64,000 nt of DNA from Ustilago trichophora (lineage: Eukaryota; Basidiomycota; Ustilaginomycetes; Ustilaginales; Ustilaginaceae). Shown here piece by piece: positions 17,871 to 29,200 of the stretch. How positions within the stretch are numbered: position 1 is the first letter of the stretch; the number at the start of each line of letters is the position of its first letter. The notes beneath the pieces are model-generated. The model ran no database searches and was not told the DNA's origin. It saw nothing but the letters and a program-made list of their open reading frames with translations. The stretch is taken from NCBI GenBank assembly GCA_900323505.1, contig OOIN01000029.1, positions 496,001 to 560,000 of the forward strand, written 5' to 3'. The translations under genes and the position numbers were made by a program.

Positions 17871-20800
17871 TTAGAGATGCTCATCAGAAGCCTTTCTCTC
17901 GAGATCAAAGGCATCCCTGAGATAAGCCTCGACCTCTGCCTTGTGGGCGACCTTGCTACCGGTAGCGACCGAGCTCGAAGGAGGACGCGAGGCCAAGATG
18001 ACAATATCATTCTTGTGATGCTGCGTGTGTCGGCAAGCGGTCCTCAGTCGAGGCTGCAGATACGACCAAGCACCGTTGTTCAAAGGTTCTTCCTGGCAGA
18101 AGACCAAATCAGCGTTAGGGTACTTGTCAAGAGCCTGAACCACCGCCTCGTAGTGCAAAGGAGAGAGCTGTTCAATTCGGGAAATGGCAACGTCCTTGAT
18201 GTTGTTCTCCCTCCTGTGGTTGAGAAGGGCAAAGTAGGTCTGACCAAAGGTGAGAATGTGTCGCTTAATCTGCTCGGGTGGAACCAGCTCGTCCTTGCCC
18301 TCGGATGCGTGAGGCTCCGGAATGAATCGCTGGAATCCAGTACCAGGCAAGAAGTCCTCCAGGTTGGATCGGGCTTCAGGATGACGAAGCAGCGACTTGG
18401 AGAAGAAGTTGACCAAAGGCTTGCGGAAGTCTCGGTGAACCTGACGTCGGAGCACATGGAAGTAGTTGGCAGGCGTGGTGCAGTACACTACCGCCATGTT
18501 GGAATCCTGGTGCTGACGGTTGCTCTTCTCAGGAGTAGGGAACTTGAAGGGGTGATCGTCGCAGAGCTGCAAGAATCGCTCGATACGGGCCGAAGAGTGC
18601 TCAGGTCCCTGACCGTCGTAACCGTGGGGCAGGTTGAGCACGAGACCGGTTCGCTGGAGCCACTTGCGCTCGCCGGAAGCGATAAACTGATCAATGATGC
18701 ACTGGGCGTTGTTGGCGAAATCACCAAACTGGGCCTCCCAGATGGTCAAGTTCTGGGGCGAGACGAGCGAGAATCCAAGCTCGAAACCCATGCATCCAAA
18801 CTCGGAGAGCGACGAGTTGCAGACGACAAAGGGTGCCTGACCCTCACCGACGTGCTGAAGAGGAGTGTAGGTGCCCTCGTTCTCCTGGTCGTGGAGAACC
18901 GAGTGACGCTGCGAGAAGGTACCACGCTCGACATCCTGACCGGAGAGACGGACGTAGTTGCCCTCGAGAGCGAGCGAACCAAAGGCGAGCGCCTCACCGG
19001 TGCTCATGTCGATGTTCTTGCCCTCCTCGACGGTCTTCAAGCGAGTCTTTAAGATACGACCAAGGTTGCGGTGGACGGTAAAGTCCTCGGGATACGTGGA
19101 AACGGTCTTGCCAATGTGCTTGAGGGTCTCCTCCTTGACACCGGTATCCTTGTGGTCGAGGATCTGCTCGGCAAGCTCCTTGGGCGAAGGGAAACCCTCC
19201 CAGGCGCTCGAGAGCCACTCGCGCTCCTCGGGTCGGTAGTTTTTGCTCTTGTCGAAAGCCTCCTCGAGCATGCCCCAGACCCACTTTTGGTGCTCCTCAA
19301 TGTCGGACTTTGTGAAGCTGCCCTCCTCGACGAGACGGGCGGCGTACTTGGTCAAGGTGGGGTCCTGCTTGGCGATGGCGGCGTACATGCGGGGCTGGGT
19401 GAACGAGGGCTGATCGGTCTCGTTGTGTCCGTGCCTTCGGTAGCAGACGAGGTCGATGACGACGTCCTTCTTGAAGGTGGCACGCCAGTCGGCGGCGAGC
19501 TGCGAGACAAAGGTGACGGCCTCGACGTCGTCACCGTTGACGTGGAAGATGGGAGCGTCGATCGACTTGGCAATGTCCGAGGGGTAAGGAGTGGAACGGG
19601 CGAATCGAGGGTCGGTGGTGAAACCTATCTGGTTGTTGACGACAATGTGGACGGTACCACCGGTGGCGTAGTTGGGGAGGTTGTACATGCCCATGGTCTC
19701 GTAAACGACACCCTGACCAGCAAAGGCGGCGTCACCGTGCATGAGGAGAGCCATCGAGGTCTTGTGCTCGCCGTCCTTGGCAAAGTCCTGGAGAGCACGA
19801 GTCTTTCCGAGGACGACGGGGTCCTCGGCCTCGAGATGCGAAGGGTTGGCAACGAGCGAGAGAGCGACCTTCTTGCCCGAAGGAGTAGGTCGAACGTAGT
19901 TGGCACCCAAGTGGTACTTGACATCTCCTCCGCCCTCACCGTCGTCCTCCTTGCCGGCAAACTGGTGGAGGATACCTTCGATGGGCCTGCGGATGACGTT
20001 GGCGAGAACGTTGAGACGACCACGGTGAGGCATGCCGATGGTGACGCTGTCGACGCCGTGCTCGACGGATCGGTCGATCAAGGTCTTGACACCGGGGATG
20101 AGCGACTCACCACCCTCGAGACCGAAACGCTTCTCGTTGGGGTACTTGGAGGCGATGAAGCGCTCGAACGAGTCGGACCAGATCAAGCGGTCCAGGATGG
20201 TGCGCTTCTCCTCGACCGAGTACTTGAAAGGCTCGGGGGTCTCGATGCGCTCACGAAGCCAGTCGCACTTTTCGCGGTCGGGAATGTGAACGTACTGAAC
20301 ACCGATGGAACCGCAGTACATGCGCTTGCAGGCGTCAATGATCTCGCGGATGGTGAGCTCCTGGATGCCAGAGTTGACAAAGTTGGGGAGGAGACCGGGA
20401 CCGAGACGCATCTTGCGGTCCAGGTCGCTCTCGGACCAGCCGTAGTGCTCGATCTTGAGCTCCTCGGGGACGTTGGGGTCAAGATCAGGGTCGAGAATAC
20501 CGAGGGGATCGAGACGAGCGATGCGGTGACCACGGACCTGGTAAGCTCGGACGAGGAGCTGGAGCTTGAGGTGGTCATCGACAGCCTCAGTGGATCCGCT
20601 GAAGCCCGAGACATCGACGGGGGGAGCCTCCATGGGGAGAGGCATGAGGGTGGGGGGAGCACGGAAAGCCTGCTCGCTGGGGAGACCCTTGGCAAGGCCG
20701 CTAAAGTAGACGTTCCAGGAAGCGTGAACGGAAGAAGGGTCCTGCTTCCAGAGCTTGTGCATCTCCTCGGCGTAGTAGGCGTTGGTGGTGTTGATGAAAG

Positions 20801-20993
20801 TGTCGCTTCCAGAAGGGGCCTGGGGTTTGGCGGGAGCGGGGCTAGCCTGCTGCGTTTTTGACGAAGACTGGTAGTATCTGAGCGAGGCGGCGTTTAAAGA
20901 GCTAGGCTTTGCGATACGAGCCGAGGCGGAAGGAAGGGTGGAAGCCCTCCATGCCGCACGGGGCATAGATCGCGAAGTGATGCTTCGCAGCAT
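17871..20993 (-). CDS. KGD1: 2-oxoglutarate dehydrogenase E1, mitochondrial
   Basis: Thiamine-diphosphate E1 subunit of the mitochondrial 2-oxoglutarate dehydrogenase complex (TCA cycle): decarboxylates 2-oxoglutarate and passes succinyl to the E2 lipoate. 1040 aa in one exon. The first about 40 residues are Arg/Ser/Ala-rich without acidic residues, a mitochondrial presequence. Next come the N-terminal E2/E3-contact segment ([17 protein letters not shown]), VRAYQVRGH, the active-site stretch [13 protein letters not shown] (about 317-329), the ThDP-Mg motif GDAAFAGQG (about 420) to [25 protein letters not shown], and the C-terminal [11 protein letters not shown]. Length matches yeast Kgd1 (about 1014 aa). 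Strong codon bias leaves a 596-aa antisense frame open across it. Confidence 0.97.
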   Translation of the reverse strand: MLRSITSRSMPRAAWRASTLPSASARIAKPSSLNAASLRYYQSSSKTQQASPAPAKPQAPSGSDTFINTTNAYYAEEMHKLWKQDPSSVHASWNVYFSGLAKGLPSEQAFRAPPTLMPLPMEAPPVDVSGFSGSTEAVDDHLKLQLLVRAYQVRGHRIARLDPLGILDPDLDPNVPEELKIEHYGWSESDLDRKMRLGPGLLPNFVNSGIQELTIREIIDACKRMYCGSIGVQYVHIPDREKCDWLRERIETPEPFKYSVEEKRTILDRLIWSDSFERFIASKYPNEKRFGLEGGESLIPGVKTLIDRSVEHGVDSVTIGMPHRGRLNVLANVIRRPIEGILHQFAGKEDDGEGGGDVKYHLGANYVRPTPSGKKVALSLVANPSHLEAEDPVVLGKTRALQDFAKDGEHKTSMALLMHGDAAFAGQGVVYETMGMYNLPNYATGGTVHIVVNNQIGFTTDPRFARSTPYPSDIAKSIDAPIFHVNGDDVEAVTFVSQLAADWRATFKKDVVIDLVCYRRHGHNETDQPSFTQPRMYAAIAKQDPTLTKYAARLVEEGSFTKSDIEEHQKWVWGMLEEAFDKSKNYRPEEREWLSSAWEGFPSPKELAEQILDHKDTGVKEETLKHIGKTVSTYPEDFTVHRNLGRILKTRLKTVEEGKNIDMSTGEALAFGSLALEGNYVRLSGQDVERGTFSQRHSVLHDQENEGTYTPLQHVGEGQAPFVVCNSSLSEFGCMGFELGFSLVSPQNLTIWEAQFGDFANNAQCIIDQFIASGERKWLQRTGLVLNLPHGYDGQGPEHSSARIERFLQLCDDHPFKFPTPEKSNRQHQDSNMAVVYCTTPANYFHVLRRQVHRDFRKPLVNFFSKSLLRHPEARSNLEDFLPGTGFQRFIPEPHASEGKDELVPPEQIKRHILTFGQTYFALLNHRRENNIKDVAISRIEQLSPLHYEAVVQALDKYPNADLVFCQEEPLNNGAWSYLQPRLRTACRHTQHHKNDIVILASRPPSSSVATGSKVAHKAEVEAYLRDAFDLERKASDEHL

Positions 20994-21065
20994 GGTTACG
21001 GTTGAGGGTAAAGACGTAAACCAGACGCGAGTCTCGGTTTAGTTTTGATGTGACGAGCGGGTTGA

Positions 21066-21083
21066 GGGGGGGGGGGGGGGGGG
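21066..21083. repeat. Poly(G) tract, 18 nt
   Basis: Eighteen consecutive G residues about 75 bp upstream of the KGD1 start codon (so C18 on the KGD1 sense strand, within its promoter or leader). Such tracts are prone to length change and assembly error. Confidence 0.95.
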
Positions 21084-21964
21084 TGCAAGGATCCGTGTCG
21101 ACAAGGGGCGCAGATCTTGTAGGATGATGCACCAACGGTCGAAGAATGCGAATCCGGGACGGTATGCTACCACACGAGAAGCGGAAGAGAAAGGCGTAGA
21201 TGGTGATGAGAGAAGTAGCGGAGAGGGAAGGAATGGAGTGGCGAGGATGGGTCTTGGAAGAAGCAGAGCGGCTGCTCAGTTAGAGGTTGTGGAGGATTTG
21301 GCGATTTGCTAGCACAGGCAAAAGGGCGATGAGAGAATTGAGAATTGAGAATAGAGAATTGAGAGGCGCGCGGTTTTGCGTGCACAGTTCAAAAGGTCAA
21401 ACACACCGACAAGACGCAGACGTGGAAAAAGCGGAGCGATGAGGAAGAAGGGTTTCCTCCAACGCACTTTCCGAATTTCCATACAGAGCCAACCACCAGC
21501 CAGCTATCATGACAGCAGAAACAAAAACAAAGACAAAAAACAAAACCAATTTCATTTTTTTCTTGAGTCTCTGACTCTCGGTTTTCGGACGCTTCCCGGA
21601 CCTGGCAGAGCGAGCAACATGCAGAATGTGTTGGCTATTCGGCTTCTCTTGACTCTCTGTTGCCGTGCCAATGTCAACCGGCTCATCCGCAAGGTTTGTG
21701 TGGTGTGTGTGTGTGTGTCAAAGCAGCTGCTCGTCATCCAGTGCGAGCATGGGCAGTTCAAAGTCACGGGGAGGGACTCAATTCAAAATGGAAGCCAGCC
21801 AACAGCAGGAAATTGACCGTTACAGACCAACACACACAGACGCGATTCCCTCACTCGCTCGCTCACAACTATCCGGAAAGAAGCGAAACGCAAAGGAGGC
21901 TTTGGATATGAGCAATTCGCCGGTCATCCCGACCGAGTCATGTGTCCCCACAAGAGCATGTATT

Positions 21965-21992
21965 TGTGTGTGTGTGTGTGTGTGTGTGTGTG
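21965..21992. repeat. GT dinucleotide microsatellite
   Basis: About 14 TG units, with a shorter TG run about 260 bp upstream (21705-21718). Confidence 0.95.
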
Positions 21993-22115
21993 ACTTCTTC
22001 CCCGCCATCTGAGATTGATGGGTGAGCTGCTCTGTGTAGACTTTTGCTAGTTCCAGTTTTGGCCGACGGGCTTGAAGCGGAGACGACGGAGTCAGAGGTC
22101 TAGAAAGGCGCACTC

Positions 22116-22138
22116 GGAATATTCCGTCCGGGCGGAAT
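22116..22138. promoter_or_regulatory. Palindromic candidate regulatory site
   Basis: GGAATATTCC (22116-22125) is a perfect palindrome that fits the nGAAnnTTCn unit of a heat-shock element. It overlaps ATTCCG-N6-CGGAAT (22121-22138), which contains CCG and CGG triplets of the type bound by Zn2Cys6 factors. It lies about 1.1 kb upstream of KGD1 and 4.1 kb upstream of the phosphatase gene. Function is inference from motif shape only. Confidence 0.25.
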
Positions 22139-24388
22139 AGAGAGAGGGAGAGTATATTCGGACTTTGGGCCCGATCAAGCTCCCTTTGCTACCCTGATCT
22201 TACTATTTTTCATCACATGAGTCTCTCTTCTCGACAGCGCAAACCAATGGCAGTATTTGAAAAGAGCAAGCCAATGGTCGAAAAAGGGCTTCAACAGCAA
22301 ACAGCAAAAGGGATTGCTCAAGGTCCGGCTTCGGTGACAGCTTTACTCTAGAGGATACCGGCGAGACAGAGAGAGCGCGTCAGAAGCGCTAGATGACCCA
22401 CGGATCCCAAAAGTCGAGGCCAGCTAAAGAGTCTCCAGGTAGCGAGGGGCAAGAGGTCGATCACTTGGAATGCCCACACGCACAGCAAATCACACTTCGA
22501 CCCTTGCGAATTCAACGGAGACATCCGCTCAATCTTCCTTGCGACCAATGACAAAGCGCTGTGGCTTTTGCCTCTTTGTTCCTCTTTCCCGCCTCGTCCA
22601 CGATGCTTCCAGGGGTTCACTTTCGTGGAGTGTCGACACACGCCATTACACACGCTGTATGAGCCAGAGTGTGCGGGGTGGTTGCTTCGAGCAATGATAA
22701 TTTTGATGAAAGAAGATGTTAGACCTTTTGTACAAGTGTTTTATTTACAAAAATGATCCCAACTAGGTGAAATCATTCGCACGAGCAACCTTCCACAAGA
22801 TCTTGGTCTCCCTGACCTGCCAAATTTTCCCCTTTGGCTGCAGGGTTCTGATCAAACCCTGAACAGCTGGTTACGTCATACCAGATTAAATTTACGCACA
22901 CCTCCTCCTTTCTTCTGTCTCAAAACAGCAATGCATGAAAAGGCGCCAACAGATTGACCGTACCTTTTTTTCTTTTCTTTTTCTTTTCTTTTCTTTTATT
23001 GTCTCGCTCATTTTTGTTGACAGTGCGAGTATAATAGAGTCGGCAGATCTGTGGTGTTGAGGAGACTAGGGCTAGCGTGTGAATGCGTGAGCGAAGGCAT
23101 GTGCAATCTGGAAGAAGAGCCGAGGGAAGCAACGTGACAACAACAAGAAACGCTGCGCTGCGCCGCACAAATCTCGGGCTAAGTTAGCTTTGCAAGTTTC
23201 TCTGGTGAACTCGGCTTCTTGTGAGCCAAAGTATCATTTGTTGCGTTGTGGGTTCCGATCGAGTCAGTACAAAGTCGGAAGCTTGATCCGATGCATGTTG
23301 CGCGGCACGGCAAGAGAGAACATGGAAAAGGAGAGAAAGCTGTGGGGATGAGATGAAGTACAGTACAGAACGGTCAGAAGTGTCGATTTGACGTCGTTTT
23401 GCGTTTCGTCCGATCTCACGCTGCATCGCTGAGCCAACTTTCCTACACAGACTATCCACCGATTCGGCGTCAATTTGAAATCGACGGCCTCAGGTATTTC
23501 TCTGTCTCACTGTGGCCTGACAAGAAAGCATAACGAGGTGTCTGTTGGTGGTGTTGTTGGTGGTACGAGGTCTTACGAGCATGCCAGCGAAAACAAAGAG
23601 AGTTGTCGAGCAGATGGGAATGGTTGGGGTGCCTTGTTGGCGCGCACACACACACATTACTGTACTGAGTGAATCAGAGTGCCTGCGAGCTGCAGATTGC
23701 TTTCGCGAAGCTGCATGTCTTGATCATCTCCTCGAAGCGGTTGCTGATGCGTCTTGCACTGCTCTGCTGCTTAGAAACGCCCGTTCTCAGCCGAGATTGG
23801 ACCATTGTCAACCAACCACTTGTGAAAAGGAAGCTCGGTCCACTTTCCGGCTCGGTATGAAGGCTGCAAGGCGGTTGGTGCTGAGATGGAAAGCCAGACA
23901 GCAAAAGAGAAGAGAGAAAGAGAGAAAAAGAGGATGTATTTTTGGTAATTTCTGTAAAGGAGCTGCATGCGCTTTCTCCGCTCTCTGTGTCTGAGTTTGG
24001 AGCCATAAAGACGGATCTGGACCAAGATCAAAGCTCGGGCATAAAGCCAGAAGAGGCGATCAAGGTTGTCGATGTGAGAACGTTGCGAGGTAGAAGGGAC
24101 TCGAGGCGGTTGGCAATGTCAGATATTTTGACATCACCCACACCTTATCGGAGTGGAAGGTGGATTGCTGGCTTTCAAAGTATGCGGATGTGCCGCTGGT
24201 TCATATTTTTGCGTTGTTGATAATACAGTCAGTAGTTATGTCCTTGTCGCCAAGAGAGAAGAGTACCGTATGGTGATCACTTGATGCTTTGAGTCAAAAA
24301 CATGGTTTCGACTGTCAAAGAGGTTTGTTGTGGATGTTGCCGCTGCCAAGAAGCGATCATGAAGACAGCTTAGCGCGCACTATCCCCT

Positions 24389-24420
<32 letters not shown>

Positions 24421-25335
24421 CAGACAAAGCATTGCATTGTACTGCACTGCCGCTCGGGTTCTGCCGTCGCTTGGGAGTTGTAGAGCAAAGGCCGGCTTAT
24501 GTTGCTTGGGTTGAACAACAGGGACCCTTCCCCCGCGCTTGAGGAGGTGACACGGCAATCCCAGGGTGGCAAAACGGACAGAGCAGTGGCGGAGTGTTGT
24601 TTGGAAAAGGACATGACCGAGCGGCGACCTGCATATCATTCGAGTCGCCAAGGCCAGATATGCACTTGTCCACTTGACTCGAAGCAGGTGACATTTCACT
24701 TAGACTACTGTACAGTACAGCCTGCCAGTCAGTCCATCGACGGTCGGTCAGCCACTCACGAATGCGCGACAAAAAAAAAAAAAGAAAAAGAAAAAAGAGA
24801 AAAAAAGGTGAAGAAGAAATACTGTACAGGGCAGCAGGGCAGCAGTGGCGGACTCGACTCACTCTCGCTCTCGCTTGCATTGTCGCCGCTCTCCCACAGC
24901 GTCATTTGCATATTTGAGAGAAGAGAGAGGGAGAGAGAGGGAGATTTCCCGTCGTGTGAGAAGCCTTGTCGTCACTGCCCAACTCCACTTTTGGCAAATC
25001 TTGTGTTCACTTTCGTCACACCACACACTCACACTCACACTTAACACTCAGCCTGTCACACACTCGGCCAGTTTAAGATTGATTTGTGTGCTGTTCTGCC
25101 CTGTTGTGCAAGGCTAATTTCTTACTTGGCCTCTCTTCTTTGTCCTGCCTCGCTCTGCTTTGCCTCTATATCGTTCCATTGGGCAACATTACTCTCTTGC
25201 CCGCCAACACTCTCGATAAACTCACACTCAGCCTCAATTGCGTACAGTACGTAGCTCTTGCTGCTCATTGCTGCCATTGTACTCAGCCCGCGCGCCGCTT
25301 CTTCTGGCCCATCAACCTTAGCGTGCATCACTTTT

Positions 25336-25383
<48 letters not shown>
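25336..25383. repeat. (ATC)16 trinucleotide microsatellite
   Basis: Sixteen perfect ATC units in the presumed leader of the phosphatase gene. It would read as poly-His or poly-Ile in upstream frames, which explains the long artefactual ORFs there. Confidence 0.95.
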
Positions 25384-26227
25384 TCCTCATCCTCTTCTCT
25401 CTCTGTCAACGTCGTCGTCCACAACTTCCTCTACATCCAATTTTCGACGCCACTCAACGACAATCTCGTTCTCGACAGCTGCGACTCTTCTTCCCGCCTG
25501 CCTTTATCATTCAGTCACGACCCTTTCTTTTTTGTCTTTTCTTTTACTGCGCATCGACCGTCTCTACGCAGCTGCATCTCTCCCTCTTTTCCGCCACTCC
25601 AAGTCATCCGTGGAACGTCGATCCGCACCATACTGCGCCGCATCTTGCATTGCAACCTTGGATTCTTGATCCATCTCCTGCTACATCTCTCGGCCTCGTC
25701 CACTTTTCGGGCCTTTTCTATCCCATCGGTCCCTATTCACAAACAAGCTCTCATTTCATCTGACGAGCTTCATCGATTGCATCACGCACGTCTTTCGCAT
25801 CTAGCACCTGCCGAGCTTCCGAACCCGTGTATCTATAGCATCGCAGCCACTCGCTCACTGCTTTTCGCCCAAAACCACCGACTCTCTACACCACGCTGGC
25901 TCTGCGACCCAGCCATGTTCTGATTCTCCTCAAACTCTTCTCGCAGTCCGCCAACCAACAACCATCTGAAACTCTCGTCATGGTGCTCTCCTGATTCCCG
26001 ACACCTCTCCAATTCATCGCTCAACACAGTAGAATCCTCAACCTCTCTCTGGGAAAACATTCTCGCATCGCATTCCACTCCGCATCTGCATTCCCAGTCA
26101 TAATCTCGTCCACGTCTCCCAACCTATAAACTTTGCGACTGTTTCGTCTTGCCCAAAGTCACGATAGGAATTTGCATCAGATCTCTCTCTCTCTCTCACT
26201 CACTCACCTATACACACATCCAGCACC

Positions 26228-29200
26228 ATGATGTCCACACAACCACCAGATACCGCCACGAAAGCAAAGACGCGTAGATCTCTCCTCCCTTCGCTCAACT
26301 TTGGCTCTTCTTCTTCATCCACTGCTCCTATGGCCAGCTCCTCCCGAGCTTCAGCGACATCTTCAGCTGCCTCCTCTTCTGGCGCCGAACCCGACTACTT
26401 TGCCACCATTCACGTTCCCGACTCCAATGCGCCCAATCCTGGTGCAGTTCGCATCGCCAGCCCGTTCGCACTTGCCACACCGCTCGTCTCTACTTCAGGC
26501 GCGCGTGTTCCTTCGCGGCAAAATGCTGCTGACGGCGATTCGCAGGATTCAGAGCCACATCCATGGGCAAAGCTTTTCCCAGATGGTGGCATGACCACGG
26601 CTCTGCCAGATGGTTTCCGTATGGGTCGTCTCGGTGTCCCACCCACTCCAGCTGCCAATGCTAGCTCCACTCTTAACAAGATGCAGCTTCCTACCTCTGG
26701 CTCAGCTTCGTCGGTGCCACCAGACTTCCGACGCACCCTCAACTTGCCACCTAGGCTCAAAGGCGGTCTTTCTTCCAGCTCGTCGCTGCCTTTGCCCACA
26801 TCCTCTGCTGCGTCAAATACCAGAGCCAGTGCTTCAGCTGAGGATCTCAGCAAGTTCAAGGCTCTCGATGTCGATGGACTTGCCGAAGCGCTTGCCCCAC
26901 CTTCTTGGACCCAACAGAGCAAGGCAAGACCGACAAACGCCAACTCGGCCACGTCAGAAGACGTCCTCGTTCTCGACATCCGTCCCTCCACTTCGTTCTC
27001 CATGGCTCGTATCGCATCAAGTATCAACATCTGTGCGCCCAGTACGCTGCTCAAGCGTCCCGCCATCACCGTAGAGCGTATCGAGGACGAGATGCTCGGT
27101 AGCACCACCGATCGCCGTCGTTTCATGCGCTGGCGAAAAGGTCCGCTCAAGCCCAAACCCGACACCAAGACCGGTGCTTCCGACGAGGCTTCGCTCGAGG
27201 CTGTACGTAAGCGTGGCGCCACCATCAGTCTGCCCGAGGAACCTGGTGTCAGCAAGATCATCGTTCTCGACACCGACACGTCGCGCATCGATGGCACTGG
27301 CAATGCAACTGCCGGTGGCGGCGGTCCTTGTTTGATCGGCGTGCTCAAGAAGTTTGAGGCAGCTGGTTTTGCTGGAGAGCTCTGTTGGCTCGTCGGTGGT
27401 TTCAACAAGCTCGCTCGCTCCAAGAGAGCGCAAGAGTTTATCGACACTGGCGCTCCTACCAAAACCGCAGAAGACGAAAGCTCCAGCAGCGGTGGTTCGA
27501 CAGGATCTCAGATGTCTGCCGACTTGCGCGGCCGGAAGCCTCCTACACTCAAGCTCAATGGTGTGGTTGCCACTCCCTCCTTCGGAAGCCCCGCTGAAGG
27601 CAACGACGAGCGCAAGTCGCTTGTACAGCCGCGGGGGCTCCCTATGGAGGCGTTCCAGACGCAAAGCACCGTAGCCGGATGGCCCGGTCAGTCGAGATCT
27701 CCAGCAAAGGATGGCGATCAGCGCGCTGCGGGTGAGCCGTTCAAGCTCAGCTTGGCCAGTCGTCAGCAGGACCACAGAGGCCATGGTGCAAACAACAACC
27801 TTGCAGGCCAGGCCGGCAGTGCCAGTCGATCCGCCGCCTGCGCAAACCCATTCTTTGACAACATCCGTCAGAACCGTGAACTGCAGCACGGCATCACTGA
27901 GAAGATCCCCATGGAACTGCCTCAGATCAGTGAATTGCAGGTGCAACAGCTGCCTCCCTTCTTGCAGAAGCTGGTGCACATGTCGGAAGCTGATCGTGCG
28001 CTTGCTCTCGCGCAGGCCTTCTTCGATGTTGAAAAGGCCGAGCAGAATCGATTGATCGCGACCATGCAGCAGCATTCCGCAGAGTCGGATCAGGATCCAC
28101 GCTCCAAGGATTTTGCCAGCGCACAGGCAGCTGCTCTGCAGAGGCAATCTTCCAGCTTGAGTGGACGTCATCTCGATCCCAACTCGCATGCCTTTCCCTT
28201 CAGCATTGCTGCAGCGCTCGAGCGGGGTGCCGACAACCGCTACAACAATATTTGGACATACGAGCACAGCCGTGTCCGCCTTTCCAAGCCGCGTTCCGCT
28301 CACGACCCTGGCTCTGATTACCTCAACGGCTCGTTTGTGCACCCGCCACAACAGTTTGGCAGCAAGCGTCGCTACATCGCAACGCAAGCACCGCTGCCGA
28401 GCACCTTTGACGCTTTCTGGACAGCCGTCTGGGAGCAAAACAGCCGCGTCATCGTCATGCTGACCCGTGAGCACGAGAGTGGGCGTCTCCAGAGTCACCC
28501 CTACTGGCTTCAGTCCGAGTATGGCGACTCGATTCGTCTCACCAAGCTCGAAGAGGTTGTCCTTGATGATGCTGGCCAGAAGATGCGGGCCGAGGAATGC
28601 GACGGCGTGCTCAACAAGGACCAGGATGGCGGTGCGCTCTTCCCAACCATGCCGTCGCAGTCGCAGTCGCCGTCGCAACAGAGCGATCAAAACGCTTCTG
28701 CCGGGAAGCGCGAGCCGACGACGGTGCGCAGGACTTTCTTGCTCAAGAACCTGGCTGAACCGCAATCCGCACCACGCAGAATCGTGCAGCTCCAGTACAT
28801 TGCCTGGCCAGACTACCATATTCCAGAGACGCCCGAGTCGCTCTTGACGCTGATGGACATTGCTGATGCTGCACAGAACGGCGCTGATGCTGAATTGCGC
28901 AACACAATGACGCGCGGGCGTGGTGCCGCAGCTGCAGGTCCCATGGTCGTCCACTGTTCGGCTGGTGTTGGCCGAACTGGTGCCTTTATCGTCATTGATG
29001 CGGCCCTGGATGTGCTTCGCCGAGCCAGGCGGCGACAAAAGTTGGTCAGCAACGGCAAGGATGCTCAATCGATCTCAGAGCCCGCTCCTTGGGAGAATGA
29101 CATTGTCGCAGCTAGCAGCAACAACTCCCTCACGACGGACGGCACTCCGGAAGTGGACATGGCGCCTCCTTCTTCGCCTTTGGGTGACCGCTTCCCGCGC

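Larger units (their letters stand above)
20994..26227. other. 5.2-kb gene-poor, microsatellite-rich interval with probable long leader
   Basis: Largest gap in the window. I see no frame with protein-like composition on either strand; those present are driven by simple repeats. It contains poly(G) 21066-21083, a GT run 21965-21992, CT runs 24394-24420 and 26182-26198, an A-rich tract 24768-24810, (ATC)16 at 25336-25383, and six GTACAGTAC-type motifs. From about 25086 to 26227 the plus strand is pyrimidine-rich and purine-poor, like the leaders of other genes here, so it is probably the 5' untranslated region and promoter of the phosphatase gene. Upstream AUGs occur in it. Confidence 0.5.

Noticed and set aside
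19071..20861. 596-codon open frame antisense to 2-oxoglutarate dehydrogenase
   Set aside because: The sense strand is a clear 1040-aa Kgd1 with strong C/G-ending codon bias, which removes stops from the opposite frame. The antisense translation is a Val/Gly/Asp/Leu-rich string with no recognisable domain.
23474..25044. Several 60-180-codon open frames in the gene-poor interval
   Set aside because: They overlap on both strands, are rich in Ser/Arg/Cys from repeats, and share no similarity with known families.
25086..25923. Two overlapping upstream frames of 225 and 221 codons
   Set aside because: Both are kept open by (ATC)16 and pyrimidine-rich DNA and read as poly-His/poly-Ile and Ser/Leu/Phe strings. 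Better explained as leader sequence.
27017..29068. 683-codon open frame antisense to the tyrosine phosphatase gene (with a 350-codon one at 26410-27462)
   Set aside because: Same codon-bias effect; the sense strand carries the rhodanese and PTP motifs, and the antisense products have no domain-like pattern.
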